DNA from: an uncultured Lachnospiraceae bacterium
Lineage (GTDB): Bacteria; Bacillota; Clostridia; Lachnospirales; Lachnospiraceae
Length of the DNA: 5,735 nucleotides
Direction: 5' to 3'
Assembly (NCBI GenBank): GCA_910588535.1
Contig: CAJUOO010000104.1
Span: 1-5,735 of the forward strand
Made by a program: the position numbers and the translations under genes. The notes beneath the pieces are model-generated. The model saw only the letters and a program-made list of their open reading frames with translations, was not told the origin of the DNA and did not search any database. Each line of letters opens with the position of its first letter. Within the stretch, counting starts at the first letter, position 1. Below, piece by piece: positions 1 through 5,735 of the stretch.

Positions 1-117
1 CCAAGTCCGCTCTCCGCGCACCGTGGATTTTTTGGATGCAAGCATTTTAGCCAAGCAAATGAATTTTTGGAGAAAAATGGGCTGGAGCCTATTGATTGGC
101 AGATTGAGAATAAATAA
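1..117 (+). CDS. 3' end of an unidentified protein (partial)
   Basis: The first reading frame is open from the window edge and ends at TAA (115-117), giving the last 38 residues of a protein whose start lies outside the window. The tail contains GFFGCKHFSQANEFLEKNG followed by LEPIDW, which looks like a soluble, helical C-terminus. I do not recognise the family. The second frame is also open to a TAG at 119-121, but its translation is Arg/Trp-rich and less protein-like, so I prefer the first frame. A plus-strand terminator about 70 bp downstream supports a plus-strand transcript ending here. Function cannot be assigned. Confidence 0.5.
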   Translation, partial: PSPLSAHRGFFGCKHFSQANEFLEKNGLEPIDWQIENK

Positions 118-183
118 ATAGATAGGTAGATAACAAAGGCGCGCGAAGAAACTAGCAAGAAAAGCTATATGCGCCCGTGCAGA

Positions 184-221
184 GAGTAGGGGAAGTGATT
201 GTTTCCCCTACTCAATTTTTT
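184..221 (+). terminator. Rho-independent terminator for the upstream plus-strand gene
   Basis: An 11-bp perfect stem (184-194 with 203-213, core GTAGGGGAA / TTCCCCTAC) closes an 8-nt loop and is followed at once by AATTTTTT. This is a textbook intrinsic terminator reading on the plus strand. Read on the minus strand the stem is preceded by A residues and has no T run after it, so it should serve the minus-strand sensor gene ending at 225 only weakly, if at all. Confidence 0.88.
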
Positions 222-224
222 CAC

Positions 225-1013
225 TTATTTTGTGGCAAGATGATTTTTTTGTATATCACTTACTACTTTGTTCAGATCTTTTAGGGTGGTTTTAATTGAT
301 TTGTTAATGTTGCCTGAGATCTCGGCAAGTTTGCCCACCTCGGTTGCCACGACGGCAAAGCCTCGTCCAGCCTCACCAGCTCTTGCTGCCTCAATGGAAG
401 CATTCAGTGCAAGGATATTCTGTTTATTCTCAATGGAATCCAGTGAGTGAGACTTGTCATTGATCTCTTGGATCAGGCTGACAGCAGAATCAATTCCGGT
501 ATCAAGAGAGTGAAGAAGCCCTTCGTTGGATTTTTTCATATATTCAAAATTCACAAGCATATTTACAACATCCCCCAGCAGCTTGGCAGCCGCGCGGATA
601 CTTGCCTCAGATTTAATAGGAACCTTTTTCAGTGCGTCTATGTAGGAATCAGGATGAATACCAAATTCTGCGGCGAGCCTGCGAAATTGCTCTTCGTCTG
701 GCTGCTTGGGTAGAACTTGTCCTCCAATGATCTTTCCTAGATAATGTTCTCCAACCATAATATCAACGCTGAAGTCCATCAGGCCTGCGTGACAGAAATA
801 AGTTCCCGTACATTCATTGTCGCATTTAATGCAGCGGCGGCCGCCCTCAGCAGAGCCTCTTGTATATTTCATACAAAAATCAGTAAAACCTATCTCGCTA
901 GAAATATATTTTCCTTCATTGTCGACGGCGATCGTCGCCATTCCGGTTGCCGCTGACCATGTTTTCATAATTTGTTCTAAAAGGTTCAGGTCAAAAAAGT
1001 CACGGATATGCAT
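225..1013 (-). CDS. PocR-domain sensor with minimal methyl-accepting chemotaxis signalling tip
   Basis: This is a soluble two-part signalling protein of 262 residues. Residues about 5-155 match the PocR ligand-binding domain: FFDL near the start, C47, C61, C64, C68, then YFCHAGLMDFSVDI (72-85) and LGKIIGGQV (92-100). In PocR of the propanediol utilisation regulon this domain is thought to sense a small metabolite; the ligand here is unknown. A helical linker leads to the hairpin tip of a chemoreceptor signalling domain (about 199-231, NILALNASIEAARAGEAGRG then FAVVATEVGKLAE), the part that contacts CheA and CheW. There is no transmembrane segment, HAMP domain or full methylation helix bundle, so it should be cytoplasmic and may not undergo normal adaptation. 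I chose the ATG at 1011-1013 because AGGGAGGT lies 9 nt upstream. The in-frame ATG 24 nt earlier sits about 3 nt from the predicted transcript start and would place the ribosome site inside the coding region. Confidence 0.9.
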   Translation of the reverse strand: MHIRDFFDLNLLEQIMKTWSAATGMATIAVDNEGKYISSEIGFTDFCMKYTRGSAEGGRRCIKCDNECTGTYFCHAGLMDFSVDIMVGEHYLGKIIGGQVLPKQPDEEQFRRLAAEFGIHPDSYIDALKKVPIKSEASIRAAAKLLGDVVNMLVNFEYMKKSNEGLLHSLDTGIDSAVSLIQEINDKSHSLDSIENKQNILALNASIEAARAGEAGRGFAVVATEVGKLAEISGNINKSIKTTLKDLNKVVSDIQKNHLATK

Positions 1014-1022
1014 ATGCCAAAT

Positions 1023-1030
1023 ACCTCCCT
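1023..1030 (-). promoter_or_regulatory. Ribosome binding site that fixes the sensor gene start
   Basis: AGGGAGGT on the minus strand, 9 nt before the ATG at 1013. It lies downstream of the alternative in-frame ATG at 1037, so it argues for the shorter protein. Confidence 0.82.
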
Positions 1031-1046
1031 TTATCATTATATTGTT

Positions 1047-1075
1047 AGTATATCATAAAAGAAGGTAAAAGACAA
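1047..1075 (-). promoter_or_regulatory. Sigma-A promoter of the PocR-type sensor gene
   Basis: On the minus strand a -35 box TTGTCT (1070-1075) and a -10 box TATACT (1047-1052) are separated by exactly 17 bp. Transcription should start near 1040, leaving a leader of roughly 27 nt before the ATG at 1013. The -35 box and spacer are overlaid by three phased TAAAAGA repeats, which suggests control by a DNA-binding protein at this promoter. Confidence 0.75.
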
Positions 1076-1085
1076 TAAAAGACAT
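1056..1085. repeat. Three TAAAAGA repeats at exact 10-bp spacing
   Basis: TAAAAGA occurs at 1056-1062, 1066-1072 and 1076-1082; the last two extend to TAAAAGACA. The 10-bp period puts all copies on nearly the same face of the helix. They cover the spacer and -35 box of the minus-strand promoter, as expected for a direct-repeat operator or a phased A-tract bend. No matching regulator is visible in the window. Confidence 0.6.
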
Positions 1086-1119
1086 AGAGCATACAGCAGT
1101 TTTGTTCTACAAGGAGGCA

Positions 1120-1148
1120 TTGCAGAATTGGTGAAAAGAGGGTATAAT
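1120..1148 (+). promoter_or_regulatory. Sigma-A promoter of the GH3 glycosidase operon
   Basis: A -35 box TTGCAG (1120-1125) and a perfect -10 box TATAAT (1143-1148) are 17 bp apart. Transcription should start near 1155, giving a leader of about 43 nt. Its -35 box is 44 bp from the -35 box of the divergent sensor promoter, close enough for shared regulation. I see no convincing catabolite-control (cre) palindrome or riboswitch in the short leader. Confidence 0.82.
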
Positions 1149-1184
1149 AGAAAATCGTAGTTGTCGCGGATAGAATACATATAT

Positions 1185-1191
1185 GGGAGGG
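1185..1191 (+). promoter_or_regulatory. Ribosome binding site that fixes the GH3 start
   Basis: GGGAGGG lies 6 nt before the ATG at 1198. It overlaps the alternative in-frame ATG at 1183, which has no comparable site of its own, so translation most likely starts at 1198. Confidence 0.82.
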
Positions 1192-1197
1192 TGCAGA

Positions 1198-3327
1198 ATG
1201 GAGCTAGTCAGGAATCAAAGTAAAATAGAGGAGATGAAAAGGAGAGCGAGTGCGCTGGTGGCAGAGATGACACTGGAGGAGAAGGTGTTTCAGATGGTGC
1301 ATGAGGCGCCGGCGATTAAGCGTTTGAATATCAAGGCGTATAATTGGTGGAATGAGGGGCTGCACGGCGTGGCGAGAGCTGGTGTAGCAACTGTATTTCC
1401 ACAGGCGATCTCCATGGCAGCAGCTTTTCATGAGGACAGGATGGAGGAAGTTGGGGATGCCATCGCCACAGAGGCAAGAGGAAAATTTAATGTGCAGCAG
1501 GAATTTGGCGATACTGGCATCTATAAGGGTTTGACCTTCTGGGCACCCAATATCAATATATTTCGTGATCCGCGCTGGGGAAGAGGACATGAGACTTACG
1601 GGGAGGACCCATATCTTACAGGCAGGTTGGCCGTGCGGTTTATCGAGGGACTTCAGGGACATGATGAAAATTATATGAAGGTGGCTGCGTGTGCAAAACA
1701 TCTGGCTGTACATTCTGGACCAGAGCATATACGCCATGAGTTCAATGCGGAGGTTTCTTTGCAGGATTTGTATGAAACGTATCTTCCTGCTTTTGAGATG
1801 TGTGTAAAGGAGGCGAAGGTGGAGGCCGTGATGGGTGCTTACAACCGACTAAACGGGGAGCCCTGTTGTGGAAGTAAGACACTCTTACAGGATATATTGC
1901 GGGGAGAGTGGGAATTTGATGGACATGTCACATCAGATTGTTTTGCTGTCCGTGATTTTTATCAGAAGCATCATGTGACGGATACACCGGAGGAGTCCGC
2001 GGCGCTTGCCGTGAGAAATGGTTGTGATCTCAACTGTGGTAGAATCTTCACTTCTTTGTTGAAGGCGGCTGAGGAGGGATTGATCACGGAGGAGGAGATT
2101 GACAGGGCAGTGATTCGCCTGTTTACCACCCGCATAAAGCTGGGACTTTTTGATGATAACAAGAAGGTGCCATATAGCCAGATAAGCTATCGTGATGTCG
2201 ATTCGAAAGAGATGCGTGAACTGAATCTAGAAACGGCAAGAGAGTGTCTGGTGTTGCTAAAGAATGAAGATCATCTGCTTCCTCTTGATAAGTCCAAGAT
2301 AGGGACAATCGGTATTATAGGGCCAAATGCGGATAATCGTCATGCTCTGGTTGGGAATTATGAGGGAACAGCGTCGCGCTATATCACGATACTGGAGGGC
2401 TTTGAGGATTATCTAAAGGATGATGTGCGAATCTTTTATTCGGAGGGATGCCATCTTTATCAGGAAAAGATGGGAATGGGAGAGAAGAATAATCGTATCT
2501 CTGAGGTTCAGGCTGTATGTAAAGAAAGTGATGTGATAATCGCCTGCATGGGTCTTGATCCGGGACTTGAAGGAGAGGCGGGAGATAAGGGAAATCATTT
2601 TGCAAGTGGAGATAAGCCTGATCTACTGCTGCCGGGGATTCAGGAGGAGGTTTTGAAGGTGATTGTCAAGAGTGGTAAGCCGGTGGTGCTTTTGCTCCAT
2701 TCAGGAAGTGCTCTGGCGATAGACTGGGCACAGGAGCATATTCCTGCGATTATGCAATGTTGGTATCCGGGTGCGCAGGGCGGCAGAGCGATCGCTGAGG
2801 CAGTGTTTGGGGAGTATTCTCCGTCGGGGAAGCTGCCTGTCACCTTCTATAAGAGAACACAAGAGCTTCCAGAGTTTACAGATTATTCTATGAAAGGACG
2901 AACATATCGCTATCTGGAGACAGAGCCTTTGTATCCGTTTGGCTATGGCTTGACTTACACAGAGTTTTCCTTCTCTGATATAAAGTTTTCAGGTGATCCG
3001 ACGGATGGACTGACAGTTTCAGCGGTAGTTAAAAATACAGGGTCCATGGCAGCGTGGGAGGTAATTCAGATTTATGTTAAACGAGAGGCAAAAGATACAC
3101 CAAATCCACAGCTCAAGGGCTTTAGCAAGGTATTTTTTGAACAGGGCGAAGAAAAGGAGATTAAGATTATTCTAAAGCCAGATGCTTTTGCTCTCTGCAA
3201 TGAGGAGGGACAGAAGGAGATTCTGCCCGGACGTTACAGCGTCTATGTGGGTGATATGCAGCCAGACAGCCGCAGTGAGCAGCTTACAGGGAAGAAGGTA
3301 TGGCGGCAGGAGATTGAGATAGTTTAA
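1198..3327 (+). CDS. Glycoside hydrolase family 3 protein (beta-xylosidase/beta-glucosidase type)
   Basis: A complete 709-residue retaining exo-glycosidase that removes beta-linked sugars from the non-reducing end of oligosaccharides. The N-terminal barrel (about 25-315) carries NWWNEGLHG (49-57), FRDPRWGRGHETYGEDP (122-138), the KH pair 167-168, and VTSDCFAV with the predicted nucleophile D247. The C-terminal alpha/beta domain starts near GPNAD (375-379). It holds LEGEAGD (457-463), where E458 or E460 is the likely acid/base, and SGKLPVTFY (543-551). A fibronectin type III-like domain follows (about 610-700, with PFGYGLTYT at 580-588 just before it and LKGF at 639-642). There is no PA14 insert. 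The WWNE and SDC signatures resemble beta-xylosidase-type GH3 enzymes more than SDW-type beta-glucosidases, but the substrate cannot be fixed by eye. No signal peptide is present, so it should act in the cytoplasm on imported oligosaccharides or glycosides. It has its own promoter and leads the DUF815 gene. Confidence 0.95.
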   Translation: MELVRNQSKIEEMKRRASALVAEMTLEEKVFQMVHEAPAIKRLNIKAYNWWNEGLHGVARAGVATVFPQAISMAAAFHEDRMEEVGDAIATEARGKFNVQQEFGDTGIYKGLTFWAPNINIFRDPRWGRGHETYGEDPYLTGRLAVRFIEGLQGHDENYMKVAACAKHLAVHSGPEHIRHEFNAEVSLQDLYETYLPAFEMCVKEAKVEAVMGAYNRLNGEPCCGSKTLLQDILRGEWEFDGHVTSDCFAVRDFYQKHHVTDTPEESAALAVRNGCDLNCGRIFTSLLKAAEEGLITEEEIDRAVIRLFTTRIKLGLFDDNKKVPYSQISYRDVDSKEMRELNLETARECLVLLKNEDHLLPLDKSKIGTIGIIGPNADNRHALVGNYEGTASRYITILEGFEDYLKDDVRIFYSEGCHLYQEKMGMGEKNNRISEVQAVCKESDVIIACMGLDPGLEGEAGDKGNHFASGDKPDLLLPGIQEEVLKVIVKSGKPVVLLLHSGSALAIDWAQEHIPAIMQCWYPGAQGGRAIAEAVFGEYSPSGKLPVTFYKRTQELPEFTDYSMKGRTYRYLETEPLYPFGYGLTYTEFSFSDIKFSGDPTDGLTVSAVVKNTGSMAAWEVIQIYVKREAKDTPNPQLKGFSKVFFEQGEEKEIKIILKPDAFALCNEEGQKEILPGRYSVYVGDMQPDSRSEQLTGKKVWRQEIEIV

Positions 3328-3328
3328 T

Positions 3329-3335
3329 AGGAGGG
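3329..3335 (+). promoter_or_regulatory. Ribosome binding site of the DUF815 gene
   Basis: AGGAGGG sits 7 nt before the ATG at 3343, inside the 15-bp gap after the GH3 stop codon. The gap has no room for a promoter or terminator, so the two genes should share one transcript. Confidence 0.85.
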
Positions 3336-3342
3336 AAATAGA

Positions 3343-4653
3343 ATGTACAGACAAATTGCAAAGCTGGTTATCTACCGCAATTTAGAAAAGGACAGTATTT
3401 TATTTAAGCTGGCAGATATCTGTGAGCGCTTTGTGGAGGAGGATTACCACAGGGAAGCTCTGGTCAATGAGATCTATGCGGAGATTAACAAGCTTTTGGA
3501 TATTTCGACAAAGTATGGGTTTGATCATAATTTATGGCATTGCTATCTTGCCTATCTTTTGGCGACAAATGAGAATCCTTTTAGTATAACCATGGAGAAA
3601 ACGGGAGCAGTGGAGGGTTCTGTCAACCGGTTTGCGACGGGAGATTTTGCTATTTTTAAAAATCTGTTTCACTATGATTTTTCTAAGATGGAGCGGGAGC
3701 TGGATATTGACTGCTTTAGCACCGTGCTTCACTATCAGGCGATTGCAAAAAAGGAGCAGCGATACAATAAGAGTGTCAGCGATAAGGTGAAGGTGCTGGC
3801 AGAACAGATTGACAAGGCAGCATCGCCAGAGGAGATCTTTGTTATTGTGACAGAATTTTACAAGGCATATGGTGTAGGAAAATTTGGTCTTAATAAGGCG
3901 TTTCGTGTCAGCCATATCGGTGATGAGGTGGAGCTGTATCCTATTAAAAATACAGATGATGTGCGCCTTTCGGATCTGGTGGGCTATGAGATTCAGAAGA
4001 AAAAGCTTATTGAGAACACAGAGGCTTTTGTCCATGGGCGCAGGGCGAACAACTGTCTTTTATTTGGGGACAGCGGCACTGGAAAATCAACCAGCATCAA
4101 GGCGATATTAAATGAATATTATGCGCAGGGGCTTCGCATGATTGAGATATACAAGCATCAGTTTCAGGATCTTTCTGCCGTGATCGCGCAGGTGAAAAAT
4201 AGAAATTATCGATTTATTATCTATATGGATGATCTGTCCTTTGAGGAATTTGAGATTGAATATAAGTATCTAAAGGCAGTGATAGAGGGAGGGCTTGAGA
4301 CAAAGCCAGATAATGTATTGATTTACGCAACCTCTAATCGCAGACATCTGATTCGGGAGACATGGAATGATCGAAGTGATATTCAGCAGGACGAGGGGAT
4401 GCACCGCTCAGATACCATGCAGGAAAAGCTGTCCTTGGTGGCGCGCTTTGGTGTAACTATCAATTATTCCAAGCCATCTCAGAAAGAATATTTTGAGATA
4501 GTCACAACCTTGGCAAAAAAATACCCTTCTATCACATTGAGTGAGGAGGAATTATGTGCAGAAGCAAATAAATGGGAGCTGAGTCATGGAGGAATATCCG
4601 GCAGAACAGCACAACAATTTCTCAATTATCTGGCTGGTAAGGAATTAGAATAA
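3343..4653 (+). CDS. DUF815-family AAA+ ATPase
   Basis: A 436-residue protein with a helical N-terminal region of about 200 residues that I cannot assign, followed by a DUF815-type ATPase core. Visible motifs are Walker A GDSGTGKST (242-250), Walker B FIIYMDD (291-297), a sensor-1-like YATSNRR with N332, a LVARFG motif with R368 that could act as an arginine finger, and GGISGRTAQQF with R421 as a sensor-2 candidate. All nucleotide-handling residues look intact, so it should bind and hydrolyse ATP. The molecular role of the family is not established. There is no signal peptide or membrane segment, so it is probably cytoplasmic. It follows the GH3 gene by 15 bp and is probably co-transcribed, but this need not mean a role in sugar metabolism. 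Length and start context (MYRQIAKLVIYRNLEKDSIL) look full-length. Confidence 0.9.
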   Translation: MYRQIAKLVIYRNLEKDSILFKLADICERFVEEDYHREALVNEIYAEINKLLDISTKYGFDHNLWHCYLAYLLATNENPFSITMEKTGAVEGSVNRFATGDFAIFKNLFHYDFSKMERELDIDCFSTVLHYQAIAKKEQRYNKSVSDKVKVLAEQIDKAASPEEIFVIVTEFYKAYGVGKFGLNKAFRVSHIGDEVELYPIKNTDDVRLSDLVGYEIQKKKLIENTEAFVHGRRANNCLLFGDSGTGKSTSIKAILNEYYAQGLRMIEIYKHQFQDLSAVIAQVKNRNYRFIIYMDDLSFEEFEIEYKYLKAVIEGGLETKPDNVLIYATSNRRHLIRETWNDRSDIQQDEGMHRSDTMQEKLSLVARFGVTINYSKPSQKEYFEIVTTLAKKYPSITLSEEELCAEANKWELSHGGISGRTAQQFLNYLAGKELE

Positions 4654-4736
4654 GAATGACGGATATGCGGTGACGGTTGCTCTTTTATATTTTAGAAAGA
4701 AGCAGACTCTATCATCAAATATACTGAGTGCATAGT

Positions 4737-4742
4737 GGAGGA
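4737..4742 (+). promoter_or_regulatory. Ribosome binding site that fixes the lipoprotein start
   Basis: GGAGGA is 8 nt before the ATG at 4751 but only 2 nt before the in-frame ATG at 4745. The spacing favours 4751 as the start. Confidence 0.75.
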
Positions 4743-4750
4743 AAATGATT

Positions 4751-5467
4751 ATGAGAAAAACAAGGAAAAGTGTTTTGGCAATGTTAGCAGTTCTTGTAAT
4801 ATCTGGGTGGGTGCTTAGTTTCTCTGCCTGTGGGAAGAAAGAGGGCAATGTAGAAACAAAGTCTTTGTATACTCAAGGTCTGGAAGTGGTGCAGCTTATG
4901 TCCGAGATGGTACAATCCGAAGAATATATAGGTATGTATACAGATAACAGCGACATAAAGTCTGTGATACAGAATATAAGCACTGGTGACTATACAGCTC
5001 CAAAAGCAGTGTATGCGATTTCCATTGCTGATGAAAACCTTGCCATAATAGGAGAAATTAGAAATCTAAGCCACATTTCGACAGAATTAAAGACGTTTCT
5101 CACTCATAGGATCTTTGGCTCTGTGATGGTGCAGCTAAATAGCATGAGTGGTGTGGAGAGCTTGGCGGCAGCCAGTATCTGTACGATTGGAAAGACTTTC
5201 GTCAATAAGGATGTGAAGGAAGATGTCATATATCTGTATACATATGACAATGCTATCCCTATCGCTGTGACATTCATTGTTGGTGAAGATCAGACAGTTT
5301 CTGCAGATGGTGTATTTATCATGTACGATGCATTTACCTGTGAATCTGTGGAGGAAGTAAAATCTCTGTTTCGTATACTATATGGGGATTATGGAAATTT
5401 AGATAATACGTCGATGGAATCCTTGTTCAATGATATGGTTGAAGTGACCGAGGTACTTCCAGAATAA
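4751..5467 (+). CDS. Predicted lipoprotein of unknown function
   Basis: A 238-residue protein beginning with a lipoprotein-type signal: basic MRKTRK, a hydrophobic stretch (about 8-24), then SFSAC with C27 as the expected lipidated cysteine, followed by a charged GKKEGN. The lipobox is not ideal because Phe rather than Leu stands at -3. Processing should leave it anchored to the outer face of the cytoplasmic membrane. I do not recognise the mature part. It contains alternating beta-strand-like stretches (for example AVYAISIADENLAIIGEI and AIPIAVTFIVGEDQTVSADG) and an acidic C-terminus. It starts 97 bp after the DUF815 stop. No terminator is visible in that gap, so read-through from the GH3-DUF815 operon is possible. 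The gap also has a TATACT at 4720-4725, but without a good -35 box, so an independent promoter is uncertain. It could be a binding lipoprotein or an envelope stress protein; neither is supported by a motif. Confidence 0.82.
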   Translation: MRKTRKSVLAMLAVLVISGWVLSFSACGKKEGNVETKSLYTQGLEVVQLMSEMVQSEEYIGMYTDNSDIKSVIQNISTGDYTAPKAVYAISIADENLAIIGEIRNLSHISTELKTFLTHRIFGSVMVQLNSMSGVESLAAASICTIGKTFVNKDVKEDVIYLYTYDNAIPIAVTFIVGEDQTVSADGVFIMYDAFTCESVEEVKSLFRILYGDYGNLDNTSMESLFNDMVEVTEVLPE

Positions 5468-5592
5468 AAAATCTGAAGATGACAAACAGATATCTGAGAT
5501 TATAAAATAATTTTGGATAAAGTATAGCTTCTTGTAAATATAATATTTTATCTACTGTTTTAAATTTTTTGTATCATTTTCTGAAAAGATCC
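5468..5592. other. AT-rich intergenic spacer
   Basis: About 22% GC by hand count, far below the genes. It holds the 10-bp palindrome CAGATATCTG (5487-5496) and a TATAAT at 5539-5544 without a well-spaced -35 box. I see no gene and no stem followed by a T run that would make a convincing terminator for the lipoprotein gene. Confidence 0.6.
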
Positions 5593-5732
5593 GTCCGGCG
5601 AACTGCCTGTGGTCCTCCGTCACCCCGCTTCCGCTTAGTGAAAAACGCAACGGACGCTAAGCTCGAAACTACCTCGCTATGCGCCGGCGTTTTTCAATAG
5701 GTTCCTTGAGAACCACAGGCAGTTCGCCAGAC
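5593..5732. repeat. 140-bp imperfect palindrome, possible miniature mobile or repeat element
   Basis: The 25-nt ends (5593-5617 and 5708-5732) are inverted repeats pairing at 23 of 25 positions, with a perfect 17-bp core (GGCGAACTGCCTGTGGT at 5597-5613 against 5712-5728). A second nested inverted repeat, TGAAAAACGC (5639-5648) with GCGTTTTTCA (5687-5696), extends outward by four more pairs across one mismatch. CGG/CCG (5651-5653, 5684-5686) adds a further short stem. The whole segment can fold into one long hairpin or cruciform. It is about 57% GC beside a spacer of about 22% GC and has no evident coding capacity. This fits a MITE-like or other dispersed palindromic element. It could also act as a transcription stop for the lipoprotein gene, though no T run is seen before the window ends. 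The outer boundary and any target duplication lie too near the edge to judge. Confidence 0.7.
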
Positions 5733-5735
5733 TAT

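Noticed and set aside
109..132. Degenerate tetranucleotide run (AATA x3, then GATA, GGTA, GATA) around the stop codon of the partial first gene.
   Set aside because: Only six imperfect units at the end of a gene; more likely low-complexity AT-rich sequence than a phase-variable tract.
138..175. Weak stem GGCGC/GCGCC with an inner TAGC/GCTA, possibly a small RNA or attenuator.
   Set aside because: Short stems with a large asymmetric interior loop; the strong terminator just downstream explains the region better.
268..1068. Several plus-strand open frames opposite the PocR-type sensor.
   Set aside because: They are shadows of a gene whose domain motifs, promoter and ribosome site all read on the minus strand.
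1111..1160. A perfect AAGGAGG (1111-1117) followed by a nine-residue GTG-started frame (1131-1160), suggesting a leader peptide.
   Set aside because: The spacing is 13 nt, and the AAGGAGG lies upstream of the predicted transcript start near 1155, overlapping the region of the -35 box, so it would not be transcribed from that promoter.
1204..1737. Long open frame on the minus strand inside the GH3 gene, and a similar one at 3532-4035 inside the DUF815 gene.
   Set aside because: Both are antisense to well-supported genes with conserved catalytic motifs, lack ribosome binding sites, and have no recognisable protein features.
4670..4725. Candidate promoters for the lipoprotein gene (GTGACG with TAGAAA at 17 bp, and a lone TATACT at 4720-4725).
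   Set aside because: Each lacks one good box at proper spacing, so I do not call a promoter, although one cannot be excluded.
5513..5544. Possible promoter TTGGAT ... TATAAT in the AT-rich spacer.
   Set aside because: The spacer is 20 bp, the -35 match is poor, and no gene start follows within the window; TATAAT is expected by chance in such AT-rich DNA.

Overview
The window reads as chromosomal DNA of a low-to-mid GC Firmicute, most likely a gut-type Clostridium relative of the Lachnospiraceae kind. The evidence is strong AGGAGG-type ribosome binding sites before every gene, consensus sigma-A promoters, and a gene mix typical of that group: a PocR-domain chemoreceptor-like protein, a cytoplasmic GH3 glycosidase, a DUF815 ATPase and a Cys-anchored lipoprotein. 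The taxonomic call is inference from style, not from a marker gene.

Layout. Positions 1-117 hold the probable 3' end of an unidentified plus-strand gene, followed by a clear intrinsic terminator (184-221). Minus-strand positions 225-1013 encode a soluble sensor made of a PocR ligand-binding domain joined to a minimal methyl-accepting chemotaxis signalling tip. A divergent control region (about 1014-1197) carries one good promoter for each direction. The minus-strand promoter is overlaid by three TAAAAGA repeats exactly 10 bp apart. The plus strand then carries a GH3 beta-glycosidase (1198-3327, beta-xylosidase/beta-glucosidase type), a DUF815 AAA+ ATPase only 15 bp behind it (3343-4653), and a small predicted lipoprotein (4751-5467). 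The window ends in a very AT-rich spacer (5468-5592) and a GC-rich 140-bp imperfect palindrome (5593-5732) that resembles a miniature mobile or repeat element.

How it may work together. The GH3 enzyme has no signal peptide, so it should cleave short oligosaccharides or glycosides after uptake. The DUF815 gene is almost certainly co-transcribed with it, although no functional link is known. The divergent PocR-type sensor may respond to a small metabolite and signal through the chemotaxis machinery or a related partner. A link between it and the sugar enzyme rests only on the shared intergenic region. I see no CRISPR array, tRNA, rRNA, transposase or phage gene. Most of the window is ordinary. 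The items most worth a second look are the phased repeats at the sensor promoter, the terminal palindrome, and the GH3-DUF815 pairing.
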